This document shows, piece after piece, positions 1-7,744 of a DNA stretch of 17,891 nucleotides. This stretch comes from Bryobacterales bacterium (lineage in GTDB: Bacteria > Acidobacteriota > Terriglobia > Bryobacterales > Bryobacteraceae): NCBI GenBank assembly GCA_003142355.1, contig PLMF01000318.1, positions 1 through 17,891 of the forward strand, given 5' to 3'. The notes under the pieces were generated by a model, which was not told where the DNA came from, ran no database searches, and was given only the letters and a program-made list of their open reading frames with translations. Each line of letters starts with the position of its first letter. Within the stretch, counting starts at the first letter, position 1. The translations under genes were made by a program, and so were the position numbers.

Positions 1-302
1 CCGAGGTAGCGGATCATCAATCCCCATGTCAGCCCGCCGAAACCCCAGATGGCGCCGCACATCAGGCAGTAGATCATCTCATCGCCGGGCGCGGCCCTGA
101 GGACCGGCCATACATTCGGGGAAGTCGCCAGCGCCAGAATCCAAGGCACCAGCAGCAGGCCAAATACCGCGTAGACCAGCCAGTAGCTCTCCCATGCCCA
201 GTTCTTGACCTTCTTGAAGGGCAGATAGAACACGGCCCCGGCCAGACCGCCCAGCATGAAGATCAGAATTCCCATTACCGGATTAGCGGCATTCGCTTGC
301 AC
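1..302 (-). CDS. rhaT: L-rhamnose/proton symporter RhaT, N-terminal part (runs off left edge)
   Basis: Inner-membrane carrier that imports L-rhamnose with a proton. Only the first 100 codons are present; the 3' end lies beyond base 1. The translation closely follows the known RhaT N-terminus: a first hydrophobic segment, then FYLPFKKVKNWAWES (E. coli has FYAPFKKVKKWSWET), a second membrane segment, and near the edge the WGLMIRYLG motif matching GLTMRYLG. I chose the GTG at 302 because the protein then begins with about nine residues before MGILIF, as in the family, and GAGG lies just upstream. An internal ATG at 275 would drop this leader. A TTGACA-like box lies on the minus strand at 345-340, but no good -10 box follows, so the promoter is unclear. 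Rhamnose import fits the neighbouring secreted glycosidases. Family identity is confident; substrate is inferred from similarity. Confidence 0.85.
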   Translation of the reverse strand, partial: MQANAANPVMGILIFMLGGLAGAVFYLPFKKVKNWAWESYWLVYAVFGLLLVPWILALATSPNVWPVLRAAPGDEMIYCLMCGAIWGFGGLTWGLMIRYL

Positions 303-508
303 GGCCCTCACCTCGTACGCTTGGCGTTGATCTTCCCGATGTCAAAGGGTAGCGATATTGCTTCCGTTTTCGCAAGGTCTTTCGTCACGGCTCAGGGTGG
401 TTTGAAGCGCAAAACGCCCGGGAGGCCGGCGCCGAAATCAAGCCGCTTTGTTTTCATCTGGTTTCGGGTGTTTTCAGCCTCCAGCCCGTGGCAGTGCCGG
501 TTGGGTCC
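303..508. other. Intergenic stretch with no gene seen
   Basis: Together with 509-629 this forms a 327-base gap between rhaT and the GH42 gene, both on the minus strand. I see no convincing coding frame, tRNA-like or terminator hairpin here; the open frames that cross it have no family motifs. The only regulatory hint is the TTGACA-like hexamer on the minus strand at 345-340, which could serve rhaT but lacks a recognisable -10 element at 16-18 bases. Confidence 0.5.
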
Positions 509-562
509 ATGGACTCCACTGGTTTCACCCGCCGAAACTTCCTCACCGGCGCGCAGTCGCTC
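509..562 (+). pseudogene. Fossil of a Tat-exported protein's N-terminus
   Basis: A plus-strand ATG at 509 reads MDSTGFTRRNFLTGAQSL, a good twin-arginine motif (TRRNFL). The hydrophobic core expected next is missing: the frame continues with charged, Arg-rich sequence (VEDRAGPGRRR) with no family resemblance and runs antisense into the end of the GH42 gene. There is no clear ribosome binding site. The simplest reading is the first 18 or so codons of a lost Tat substrate, truncated where the GH42 end was joined. A chance Tat-like string cannot be excluded. Confidence 0.35.
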
Positions 563-629
563 GTTGAAGACCGCGCCGGACCAGGGCGGCGACGCTGTCC
601 GCCACTCGCTGATTTGTCGATCACCCCGA

Positions 630-2882
630 TCAATAGTGGATGCTGTAGACGAGCACGCCCTGAGGGGGCACTTCGGCTTGGATCCGGAGCGGGTCGCCGA
701 CGGCAAAAGCCTGGCCGCGGGTAATCTCGCGAACCTGCTTCGGCGGCCTGCCGAGCGGCAACGTGAGCTCCAGCTTCGCAGGCTGCGCTCCCCAGTTCAC
801 CAGAAAGACCATCCGGCCGGATGGCGCTATCAGTTGCTGGAGATCGATGGGCGCGGAGGTCTTGAGGTCCGGCAGAGATAAGCCAGCCCATTCCGCCAGA
901 AAGGCGCCGAGCGGGTGCCTTCCGTTGGCGGCGCGATCCCCCGGGAGGTTGCCGACGACGATATTGGCGCGCTGGCGCGCCATGGCTTCCGGCGTCTCGT
1001 TGGCCTGTCCAGGGAAGGAACCCACAATGATGGCGCTTCCGCGGCCGTAGTTGTGCTCATATGCGGCGGGAGAACCATCGTCGAAATAGGCCAGCGGCTT
1101 GACTGCCGGATCCAGCACCGTGAAGCGCTCTTCGAGAACCGCGCCGGCGATCTCCACGCCACCCCAGTGGATTCGCAGATCGGGCTTGGGGGTGGTGGAT
1201 TGTTCGCGGACGCCCAACATGCGCTCCCAACCGAATCCGGGAATGGTGTCCTGCGCGTAGCCACGCTCATCCACCCATCCGGCGCGCGCCTCGGCGAACA
1301 AGTGGCCGCCCTCGCGCACGTATTCTTCCAGCGCGCCCGCTTCGCTGGAGAGCATCAGGATCGGATAGGGAAGGACAACCAGCTTGTAGCTTTTCAACTG
1401 CGCCGGCGTGAGTTCCACGGCATTGATGAAGTCGACCGGGATATTGCGCTCGGCAAACATCCGGTAGTACCCGGAAAGCGATCGCGAAAGCGCGCCGCGA
1501 TTGTACAGGTGCCCCGCTCCGCCGATCAGATTGGTGAGCTGATTTACCACGATGGCCACCTCGGCCGGTTGGGGATGAGCGCGCAGCAGCAAATCGGAGT
1601 TCGCGGCGATCTGCTTCGCCGACTCACCCGCGGCCTTGCTGCGCTCCGTCAGCGTGCCGTCCAAATCGATCAGTCCATAGCCGCCCGACTCGTAGCCGGA
1701 ATTCATCGGGTAAAAGGCATAGATGTTGATGCCGCGTGCGCCGCGCGACACCGCCGTCCACATGTACCGTACCAGGTCGAGCGGCGTGATTTCCTGACTG
1801 ACGACATCGCCCCGGACCCCGAAGCCGCCCTGTAACTCTCCGATGTAAAAACCGCGATTGCCGCCGGCTGAGCGGGTCAGGTCCACCGCCATCATGATCC
1901 GTTCCGGAGACAGGTGCGGCGGCAGCGAGTGCTTCGGATAGAGGCTGGTGCCGTAGTAGTCCACCGCCTTGTACATCAGGTAGTCGTCGGGGTTGCCGTC
2001 GCCGCCGGCGAAGCTGCCCAACGCGCTGGGCCCCGCAGCATGGCTGGTGATCACGCGATCGGGAACAATCTCGCGCACCGCCTGCGTGCGGCTGGCAAGG
2101 TCCGCGGCGATTTTTTGCGTGATGAAGACCCGCCAATCCATGTAATCGGTATAGGAGAGAATCGTGTCGAAGCGTGGAGGCTCGACCTCCTTCCAATCTT
2201 GAAATTGCCGGTACCAGGCCTTATTCAACTCCGCAATGCCGCCGTACTTCGCCCGCAGCCACTGGCGGAAGCGCGCCATCGAGTAAGGGCAATAGCAGAA
2301 CGATGCGTTGGGAATGTAGTTGATTTCGGCCCAATTGACAATGTGAGGCTCGCTCCACAAATCCCAGCCGTAAAACGCCGGGCTTTTCGCCGCATGCCGC
2401 GCGACCTCTTTCAGGAAGGCGAGCGTTGCCTGGCGCACGCCGGGATGATCGAAACAGAAACCGGGTGCGGCTTGCGACGGGATGGCCTGGCCGTTCTGCG
2501 CCACGAAATGCCCATCGGGATACTTCACGCCTACCCAATCGGGCGCCGAATCGACGTAGGTCTGGACGATGACCTTGAGCCCGGCTTCTCCAGCGAGTTG
2601 CAGCATCAGGTCGAGCTGTTCGAGGTGATATTCGCCCTGCCGCGGCTCCCCAGCCGTCCATTCCACCCATGTCCGCACCGAGTTAAAGCCCAGCGAGCGA
2701 ATCTGCACCAGGTCCTTGCGCCAGATCGTGCGCGATGCGGCCGTGACCGGCTCCAGCATGGGGGCGCGTGTCTTCCCGCCGCCGTACCAAACGGATACCG
2801 GAAGGAAGTTGTCATCCCGCGGCGCGGTATTGGCCGGGGGAACTAGGACCGTGAGGACAATTGCGACCAAGAGGCTTCTCAT
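630..2882 (-). CDS. Secreted GH42-like beta-galactosidase
   Basis: Glycoside hydrolase, 750 residues, expected to remove terminal beta-linked galactose (or arabinose) from oligosaccharides in the periplasm or outside the cell. It starts with a Sec signal peptide (MRSLLVAIVLTVLVPPANTA, likely cut after ANTA). Residues about 25-420 form the TIM barrel: SLGFNSVRTWVEWTAGEP at 63-80, the likely acid/base Glu178 in DLWSEPH, and the likely nucleophile Glu349 in YIGELQGG. Residues about 435-660 look like the flavodoxin/amidotransferase-like middle domain (EVAIVVNQ, YKLVVLPYPILMLSS), and the last 90 residues a small beta domain with VFLVNWGA. Cys-rich strings FCFDHP and FCYCPY sit near the active face, as in metal-binding GH42 enzymes. 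Its own ribosome site is weak; the start overlaps the stop of a small upstream Tat-leader ORF (ATGA), suggesting coupled translation. Exact substrate is not readable from sequence. Confidence 0.8.
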   Translation of the reverse strand: MRSLLVAIVLTVLVPPANTAPRDDNFLPVSVWYGGGKTRAPMLEPVTAASRTIWRKDLVQIRSLGFNSVRTWVEWTAGEPRQGEYHLEQLDLMLQLAGEAGLKVIVQTYVDSAPDWVGVKYPDGHFVAQNGQAIPSQAAPGFCFDHPGVRQATLAFLKEVARHAAKSPAFYGWDLWSEPHIVNWAEINYIPNASFCYCPYSMARFRQWLRAKYGGIAELNKAWYRQFQDWKEVEPPRFDTILSYTDYMDWRVFITQKIAADLASRTQAVREIVPDRVITSHAAGPSALGSFAGGDGNPDDYLMYKAVDYYGTSLYPKHSLPPHLSPERIMMAVDLTRSAGGNRGFYIGELQGGFGVRGDVVSQEITPLDLVRYMWTAVSRGARGINIYAFYPMNSGYESGGYGLIDLDGTLTERSKAAGESAKQIAANSDLLLRAHPQPAEVAIVVNQLTNLIGGAGHLYNRGALSRSLSGYYRMFAERNIPVDFINAVELTPAQLKSYKLVVLPYPILMLSSEAGALEEYVREGGHLFAEARAGWVDERGYAQDTIPGFGWERMLGVREQSTTPKPDLRIHWGGVEIAGAVLEERFTVLDPAVKPLAYFDDGSPAAYEHNYGRGSAIIVGSFPGQANETPEAMARQRANIVVGNLPGDRAANGRHPLGAFLAEWAGLSLPDLKTSAPIDLQQLIAPSGRMVFLVNWGAQPAKLELTLPLGRPPKQVREITRGQAFAVGDPLRIQAEVPPQGVLVYSIHY

Positions 2883-2983
2883 TGTGTAGATGCCTTGACC
2901 GTTCGAACAAGATTCATCGCGGGAGCCGCGCCGGCGCTGGCGGCGGCCACCACCGTGGCCGCCAAAAAGTCTCTCCGATTCAT
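2879..2983 (-). CDS. Orphan Tat leader peptide, 34 aa, overlapping the GH42 start
   Basis: Small ORF. It begins MNRRDFLAATVVAAASAGAA: a twin-arginine motif (NRRDFL), an alanine-rich hydrophobic core and a possible AxA cleavage site (APA), then about a dozen ordinary residues ending VKASTQ before TGA. A strong purine-rich ribosome site (AGGAAAGGGGG) lies about seven bases upstream. The TGA overlaps the GH42 ATG in the four-base arrangement ATGA, typical of translational coupling. A complete Tat signal with no passenger is abnormal, so this is either the stump of a deleted Tat substrate that now acts as a translation leader for the hydrolase, or a real micro-ORF. That it is translated is likely from the ribosome site; that the product has a function is not supported. 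Confidence 0.55.
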   Translation of the reverse strand: MNRRDFLAATVVAAASAGAAPAMNLVRTVKASTQ

Positions 2984-3070
2984 CAGGGACCCCCTTTCCT
3001 ATCCGACCTCTTCACCTGCCGGCCGCAGCAAGGCAGGCAAACCGGAGAAACCGCCGACGTCGCATAGACC

Positions 3071-3100
3071 CACCTTATTGCAGCCCATTGCCACCGTCAA
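3071..3100 (-). promoter_or_regulatory. Candidate promoter for Tat leader/GH42 unit
   Basis: On the minus strand a TTGACG box (3100-3095) is followed about 16-17 bases later by an AT-richer patch (CAATAAGGT around 3080-3072). The -35 matches consensus in five of six positions; the -10 is poor. It lies about 90-115 bases upstream of the Tat-leader start. Weak candidate. Confidence 0.22.
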
Positions 3101-3108
3101 GCCGAAGT

Positions 3109-3138
3109 CTGGCACTCGCCCGCGAAGTGAACTACAAT
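3109..3138 (+). promoter_or_regulatory. Candidate sigma70-type promoter for thuA-like gene
   Basis: CTGGCA at 3109-3114 and TACAAT at 3133-3138 are separated by 18 bases. TACAAT matches the -10 consensus in five of six positions and the -35 in four. The ribosome site GGAGGAG (3145-3151) follows directly, 12 bases before the start, so the leader would be only about 20 bases. It lies back to back with the weaker minus-strand candidate in the same 180-base divergent gap. Confidence 0.4.
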
Positions 3139-3163
3139 CGGTCCGGAGGAGATCTTAGCTGCT

Positions 3164-4027
3164 ATGATGTGCTTCGTTCGTCCGGCCTTGCTCGCCGCCT
3201 GTGCGAGCAGCCTGCTTACTTTCGGACTCGCCCAGACCCAGCCGGCGGCAGCGCCCCGCCCGGCAGCGCCTGCCGCGCGGGCCAAAAAGCGCATTCTGGT
3301 CGTCGGCCAGAGCAAGGGATACCAGCACGATTCCGTGCCCGCCGCCATGGCGAGCATCTGGAAATGGGGCCATGACACGGCGCTGTGGGAGGCCTACCTG
3401 CGCACCGACACCGAACTGCTCACCAAGAAGAAACTGGCGAACAACGCCAAAACGCTGCCCGATTTCGACGCCGTGGTCTTCGCCAGCCCCAGCGGCGAGA
3501 TGGACCTCGACGACCAGCAGAAGGCCGACTTGCTCAGCTTCGTCCGTGAAGACGGGCGCGGCTTCGTGGGTATACACGCCTCGGCCGACGCCAACTACAA
3601 GTGGGAGGAATACGGCGTGCTGACCGGCGGCTGGTTCGACGAGCATCCTTGGAGCACCTTCGAAGCGCCGATCGTGCTCGAGGACCCCGACTTTCCCGCC
3701 GTGCGCCACTTCCCCAAGGCGTTCGTGAAGCGCGACGAAATCTACCAGCTCAAGAACTGGTCGCGCGACAACGTCAACGTGCTGCTCCGGCTGGACGAGA
3801 GCAAGCTGAACTACGACAACAACCCCCGCATCCACCGCGCCGACCGCGATTTCGCCGTGGCCTACGCCAAGATGTACGGCAAGGGGCGGGTATTCTATTC
3901 CACGCTGGGCCACACCAACGAATCCTGGGACGACCCCGACATTCAGAAGATGTACTTCGAGGCCATCCGCTGGGCGCTGGGCATGACAGAGGGGAGCACC
4001 AAGCCGCACCCGCGTTCCGCGCGGTAA
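3164..4027 (+). CDS. ThuA-like secreted protein
   Basis: 287-residue ThuA-family protein with a class I glutamine-amidotransferase-like fold. The biochemical role of the family is unsettled; relatives are linked to trehalose or other sugar use. The N-terminus has a signal peptide (one Arg, then ALLAACASSLLTFGLA, likely cut near AQT) and an Ala/Pro linker, so it is exported; LAAC could also be read as a lipobox but sits very early. The core begins at KKRILVVGQSKGYQHDS (41-57) and carries the family landmarks GIHASAD (136-142), GGWFDEHPW (155-163), VKRDEIYQL (188-196) and GRVFYSTLGHTNESW (241-255), ending in the usual FEAIRWALG helix. Length is normal for the single-domain form with a leader. 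GGAGGAG lies 12 bases upstream, rather far. The GH127 gene follows within about 30 bases, so they are probably co-transcribed. Confidence 0.85.
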   Translation: MMCFVRPALLAACASSLLTFGLAQTQPAAAPRPAAPAARAKKRILVVGQSKGYQHDSVPAAMASIWKWGHDTALWEAYLRTDTELLTKKKLANNAKTLPDFDAVVFASPSGEMDLDDQQKADLLSFVREDGRGFVGIHASADANYKWEEYGVLTGGWFDEHPWSTFEAPIVLEDPDFPAVRHFPKAFVKRDEIYQLKNWSRDNVNVLLRLDESKLNYDNNPRIHRADRDFAVAYAKMYGKGRVFYSTLGHTNESWDDPDIQKMYFEAIRWALGMTEGSTKPHPRSAR

Positions 4028-4054
4028 CCCGCGGCCGTGCTGGCAGGTCTCCCG

Positions 4055-6457
4055 ATGATGAGAAGGCGCGAGTTTGTCGGTACGGTGCTCCTCGCCGGAG
4101 CGGCGGGCCGGGCGGGTGTGCCCCAGGAGCCCGCGGACGGCGGCGGCGAGGAAAGGATGACCTGGCCGGTCGGAGACGGATACGAGGCGCCGGTGGCCAC
4201 CGCCGAAAACGAGGTCCGCTGGGTCCAGGTGGACCTGGGATCGTCGCGGAAAATCGACGCGGTGAAGCTCTATCCGAAGTTCAATCCTTCGCCGCCGCGC
4301 GGGATCGGCTTCCCGGTTCGCTTCCGGATCGACATCTCCGACGATCCGCAGTTTGCCGCGGCCACGCCGGTCGGCGACCACACCAGCGCCGACTTGGCCG
4401 ATCCCATCGACCGTATCCAGACTTTCGCCGCCCACGGGGTTCAGGGCCGGTACGTGCGCGTGACGGCCACCAAGCTCAGGGCCGTTCCCCCGGCGCCCCG
4501 GTCCGGCGCCGCTCGGCCGCCGAGCTACCGCTTCTCGCTGGCGAAGATGGACGTGGTTTCCGGTGGACAGGACATCGCCGTGGGGCGGCCTATCGCCGAT
4601 TCCAGCCAAGGCGAACGAGGCGTGACGCCGCTGACCCGCCCGGCCCGTCCGCAAGGCGAGACCATCGTCACCGACAATCCCGGCAATGTCACGCCCGCCG
4701 CGAGCTGGAAGCCGGTTGCCGGCCGGGTGCAGGTTCCACGCGGGGGCGTGCGACTCGAAGCCGGTGTGCTCCAGACAGCTTTCGACAACAACATCGGGTA
4801 CCTGCTCAGCTCATTCAGCGTGGCCGAGCTGCTGAAGGACTTTCGCGACCGCGCCGGCAAGCCCAGCCCGCTGGATCTGCCCCCACGGGAGAGATTCTGG
4901 CAGGACGATCTGGCCGGTTCCAATGCCGGCCGCTTCCTCATGGGCGCCGGCAATTCGCTGCGCTGGAGGGAGCATCGCGAACTGCGCGACCGCCTCAACC
5001 AGGTGGTCGCCGGAATCGCCGAATGCCGCCAGCCGAACGGTTATATCATGGCCTACCCGGAGGACACGATTTTCTATTCCGAGCGGGGTGCCTACACCCG
5101 GGCCTGGCTGACCCACGGCCTGATCGAAGCCGGCTACGCGGGAAACGAGGAGGCGTTTCGCCTGCTGCGCGGCTACTACGACTGGTTCGATCGCTGTGAG
5201 TACCTGCCGCGGCTGTTGCGCGGCGCGATTCAGGGCGTCCAGGGCATGATCGCCAACACCCGCATGTATTTCACGCCCGCCGGCAAGCCCGAGGACTTGC
5301 AGGTGGTGCAGCGGTACTTCCAGGAGAACTACTGGCTGGCGCAGTTGGCGAAGCGCGAGGAGGCGGCCATCTGGCAGTATCCCTACGACCGCCCACACTG
5401 CTACCTGATCACCGACCTGGAAGCCTACATGGATCTTTACCGTGCCACGGGCGAACCGCGGTACCTGGATGCCGCGATGGGCGGCTGGGACCTGTATCAC
5501 GACAAGTGGGAGCACGTCGGCGGCACCATCGCCATCTGCGAGAGCGGCATCTACCCTCCGGGTTCCTACCGGCTGCGGGCCAAGACCGGCGAGCTCTGCG
5601 GCAACGCCTTCTGGTCGTTCTACAGCCAGCGGTTTCACCTGCTCGATCCGGAGCAGGAGAAGTACGTGAACGAGATCGAGAAGTCGATCTACAACGTGGC
5701 CCTGGCCAACCAGGTGGGTGCCGAAGGCATCCGCTACACCGCGTACCTGGTGGGCCGCAAGGACCGCAGCTCGCCGGCGGGGAGCGCGGGACGCCCGGGG
5801 TTCCGCACCAACACCTGCTGCGAAGGCCAGGGCACGCGGCTGTTGGGCGCCATGCCGGAGTTCATCTACTCCATCGCCGCGGATGGATTGTACGTGAATC
5901 TCTTCGCCGCGTCCCGCATTGCCTGGCATTGCGGAGGGCAGATGGTTCAGTTGGCCATGGCCACCGAGTTCCCATTACGGCCGGAGGTGGAGCTGCACCT
6001 CTCGACGCCCCGTCCCGTGCGCGCCAGAATTCGCGTGCGGGTGCCTTCCTGGGCCGCCGGCCACATGCCCATCCGGGTGAACGGCGCCACCGTGGCCACG
6101 GGAAGCGCGGGGAGTTATACGGCGCTCGACCGCACCTGGAAAGAGGGCGACACAATCTCCTTCTCTCTGCCCATGGATTTCCGCCTGACCGCCTACACCG
6201 GCCAGGAGAGAACCGTGGGCCAGGAGCGATTCGCGCTGGAGTACGGACCCATCCTGCTGGCGCTGGTCGGCGAGGTGGACGAACAGGGCGGCGCGCGCAT
6301 CCCCATCACCGAGGCGGACTTGCCACGGTTCCTCCAGCCCAAGCCCGGCCAGCCGCTGCACTTCACCATCGCTGGCGACGACAGGCACGAGTACATGCCG
6401 TACTGGGAGGTGGCGGACCAGCCATTCACCTGCTATCCGGTGATGGGCTACGCGTGA
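4055..6457 (+). CDS. Tat-exported GH127 (DUF1680) hydrolase with discoidin-like N-terminal domain
   Basis: About 800 residues; the family founder is a beta-L-arabinofuranosidase. I place the start at ATG 4055 (next ATG 4058) because AGGT lies six bases upstream and the protein then opens with a Tat leader, MMRRREFVGTVLLAGAAG; a GTG at 4037 would only prepend six residues. Numbering here follows the GTG frame, so subtract six. Residues about 55-175 look like an F5/8 type C (discoidin) sugar-binding domain (RWVQVDLGSSRKIDAVKLYP, GRYVRVTATKL). The GH127 barrel follows, with the catalytic set in place: Glu502 (CESGIYPPGSY) in the acid/base position, and the zinc and nucleophile site Glu519/Cys521 (GELCG) with Cys594/Cys595 (TNTCCEGQG). 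The C-terminal third is beta-rich (VRVPSWA, VNGATV, EYGPILLAL). Substrate is inferred. Confidence 0.87.
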   Translation: MMRRREFVGTVLLAGAAGRAGVPQEPADGGGEERMTWPVGDGYEAPVATAENEVRWVQVDLGSSRKIDAVKLYPKFNPSPPRGIGFPVRFRIDISDDPQFAAATPVGDHTSADLADPIDRIQTFAAHGVQGRYVRVTATKLRAVPPAPRSGAARPPSYRFSLAKMDVVSGGQDIAVGRPIADSSQGERGVTPLTRPARPQGETIVTDNPGNVTPAASWKPVAGRVQVPRGGVRLEAGVLQTAFDNNIGYLLSSFSVAELLKDFRDRAGKPSPLDLPPRERFWQDDLAGSNAGRFLMGAGNSLRWREHRELRDRLNQVVAGIAECRQPNGYIMAYPEDTIFYSERGAYTRAWLTHGLIEAGYAGNEEAFRLLRGYYDWFDRCEYLPRLLRGAIQGVQGMIANTRMYFTPAGKPEDLQVVQRYFQENYWLAQLAKREEAAIWQYPYDRPHCYLITDLEAYMDLYRATGEPRYLDAAMGGWDLYHDKWEHVGGTIAICESGIYPPGSYRLRAKTGELCGNAFWSFYSQRFHLLDPEQEKYVNEIEKSIYNVALANQVGAEGIRYTAYLVGRKDRSSPAGSAGRPGFRTNTCCEGQGTRLLGAMPEFIYSIAADGLYVNLFAASRIAWHCGGQMVQLAMATEFPLRPEVELHLSTPRPVRARIRVRVPSWAAGHMPIRVNGATVATGSAGSYTALDRTWKEGDTISFSLPMDFRLTAYTGQERTVGQERFALEYGPILLALVGEVDEQGGARIPITEADLPRFLQPKPGQPLHFTIAGDDRHEYMPYWEVADQPFTCYPVMGYA

Positions 6458-6492
6458 AGCCGGACAGATGGTCGAACGCCGCGAGGACCTCG

Positions 6493-7560
6493 TCAGAGGC
6501 GCCGGACGGGCCGCACCGCCCTGCCGCTTTCGGCGGATTGGTAGATCGCTTCCACCACTTCGAGCGCCCGCAGCCCATCCTCGCCGGCGATCGCCGGCGC
6601 CGTGCCGGCGCGAATCGCTCCGGCTAAGTCCTCGAGGAAATGGACCGTGGAGGCGCCGGCATAGCCAGGCTGTGACGGCAAATCAAAGCCAATCTGCCTG
6701 CCGCCGGCGGAGGCGAACCCGGGAGCATCGCTGCAGACGAAAAGTTTCTCGTGGATGCCCTCGAACGACGGGCTCCAGGAAAGCACTCCGTCGGTGCCGC
6801 GGAGCGCCAGGTACAAATCCCGGCCCGATGGAAAGGAATCCGGCACGGTGTAACTGATATTCAGCGCCACCACGGTCCCGCGCGAAAACGTCAGCACGGC
6901 GAAGGAATTGTCTTCGATATCGTATTGCTCGTTGACCTTGACGTTCTTGCCAAAGACTTCGACAACTTCGTCGGCCAGCAGCCAGCGATACAGGTCGATC
7001 CAGTGAACGCCGAGGTTGCACATGGGACCGCCGCCGCTGGCGCTCTTGATGAGCATCCATTCCGCATGGCCTTCGATGTAGCGGTCGAGACGCCCGGCGG
7101 CGCAACGGCCCTCGCAACCCACGATCCGGCCCAGTGCGCCGTCAGCCACGTACTGCTTCATGGCGCGCGCCACGGGATGATAGCGCCACACATATGGCGA
7201 CGACAGGACAACTCCGGCAGCGTGCGCGGCGCGGATCGCGCCGGCGAGGCTTTCGGAATCGGCCGCCATGGGCTTCTCTACCAGCAGGTTGACACCGCGC
7301 CCGGCGCAGGCAATCGCGGCTTCGGGACATTCGCGATGCGGCAGAAACAGGAACGCCAGGTCCAACCGCTCGGTCTCCAGCATGACGCGCCAGTCGCGAT
7401 AGGGGCGCACTGGGAATTCGCGGGCGAACACGTCCAGCACCGCGCCGTCGGATTCGGCGGCGGCGACCACCTCCAAGCCCTCGGCCGCCGCGAATACAGG
7501 CATGTAGCTGCGCGGGTGCAAATGGCGGAGCCCGATGAATCCGACCGACAAGGTTTGCAC
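6493..7560 (-). CDS. Gfo/Idh/MocA-family oxidoreductase
   Basis: 355-residue cytoplasmic NAD(P)-dependent dehydrogenase-type protein acting on a sugar, inositol or related compound. I chose the GTG at 7560: GGGAGG sits seven bases upstream and the Rossmann strand starts four residues in; longer readings to 7911 add sequence without family character. Landmarks: first beta strand LSVGFIG; LLVEKPMA (92-99) with the catalytic-region Lys96 of the EKP motif; and GGGPMCNLGVHWIDLYRWLL (176-195) with the usual active-site Asp/His region. The N-terminal nucleotide loop is odd: the usual GxGxxG reads GLRHLH, losing the second and third glycines. The gene converges with the GH127 gene (35-base gap, no terminator seen) and diverges from the fusion gene on the other side. 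Substrate cannot be named. Confidence 0.85.
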   Translation of the reverse strand: MQTLSVGFIGLRHLHPRSYMPVFAAAEGLEVVAAAESDGAVLDVFAREFPVRPYRDWRVMLETERLDLAFLFLPHRECPEAAIACAGRGVNLLVEKPMAADSESLAGAIRAAHAAGVVLSSPYVWRYHPVARAMKQYVADGALGRIVGCEGRCAAGRLDRYIEGHAEWMLIKSASGGGPMCNLGVHWIDLYRWLLADEVVEVFGKNVKVNEQYDIEDNSFAVLTFSRGTVVALNISYTVPDSFPSGRDLYLALRGTDGVLSWSPSFEGIHEKLFVCSDAPGFASAGGRQIGFDLPSQPGYAGASTVHFLEDLAGAIRAGTAPAIAGEDGLRALEVVEAIYQSAESGRAVRPVRRL

Positions 7561-7693
7561 AGCGCCACCTCCCGTCACTGTCAGTTTAAGGCGGGGACAC
7601 CCCATGTTGTCACATCGGAGGCGGTGGCGCATCGATGCCGCGGCCTGGTCGCATAGCCATCGGAAGGTGTTTCTGTTTCTGAACGTTGAAACG

Positions 7694-7702
7694 TGATATT
7701 GT
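7694..7702 (+). promoter_or_regulatory. Possible extended -10 element for the fusion gene
   Basis: TGATATTGT resembles an extended -10 (TG, one base, then a TATAAT-like hexamer) 43 bases before the ATG. No convincing -35 lies at the right distance; a TTGAAA at 7686-7691 is too close to pair with it. The 184-base gap 7561-7744 between the divergent oxidoreductase and fusion genes must hold promoters in both directions, but this is the only element I can point to. Confidence 0.25.
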
Positions 7703-7744
7703 TTGCGTTTTCGCGGTGATTCGCGAATCCCGAAAGGAAATGAC

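Noticed and set aside
915..1835. 306-codon plus-strand open frame opposite GH42
   Set aside because: Antisense shadow; the minus-strand frame has signal peptide and catalytic motifs.
3191..3204. Lipobox-like LAAC near the N-terminus of the ThuA-like protein
   Set aside because: The hydrophobic core before the Cys is too short; a standard signal peptide ending near AQT fits better.
3155..4654. 499-codon open frame on the minus strand opposite the ThuA-like and GH127 genes
   Set aside because: Mirror frame of well-identified genes in high-GC DNA; composition is low-complexity Gly/Arg/Val/His with no family motif.
6582..6599. Perfect 18-base palindrome containing GCGATCGC
   Set aside because: Lies inside coding sequence (AIAGE region) with no second copy noticed; probably codon-driven, though it resembles the HIP1 core.
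7703..7744. Earlier start for the fusion gene
   Set aside because: Would place the start over the candidate -10 and ignore the ribosome site in front of ATG 7745.
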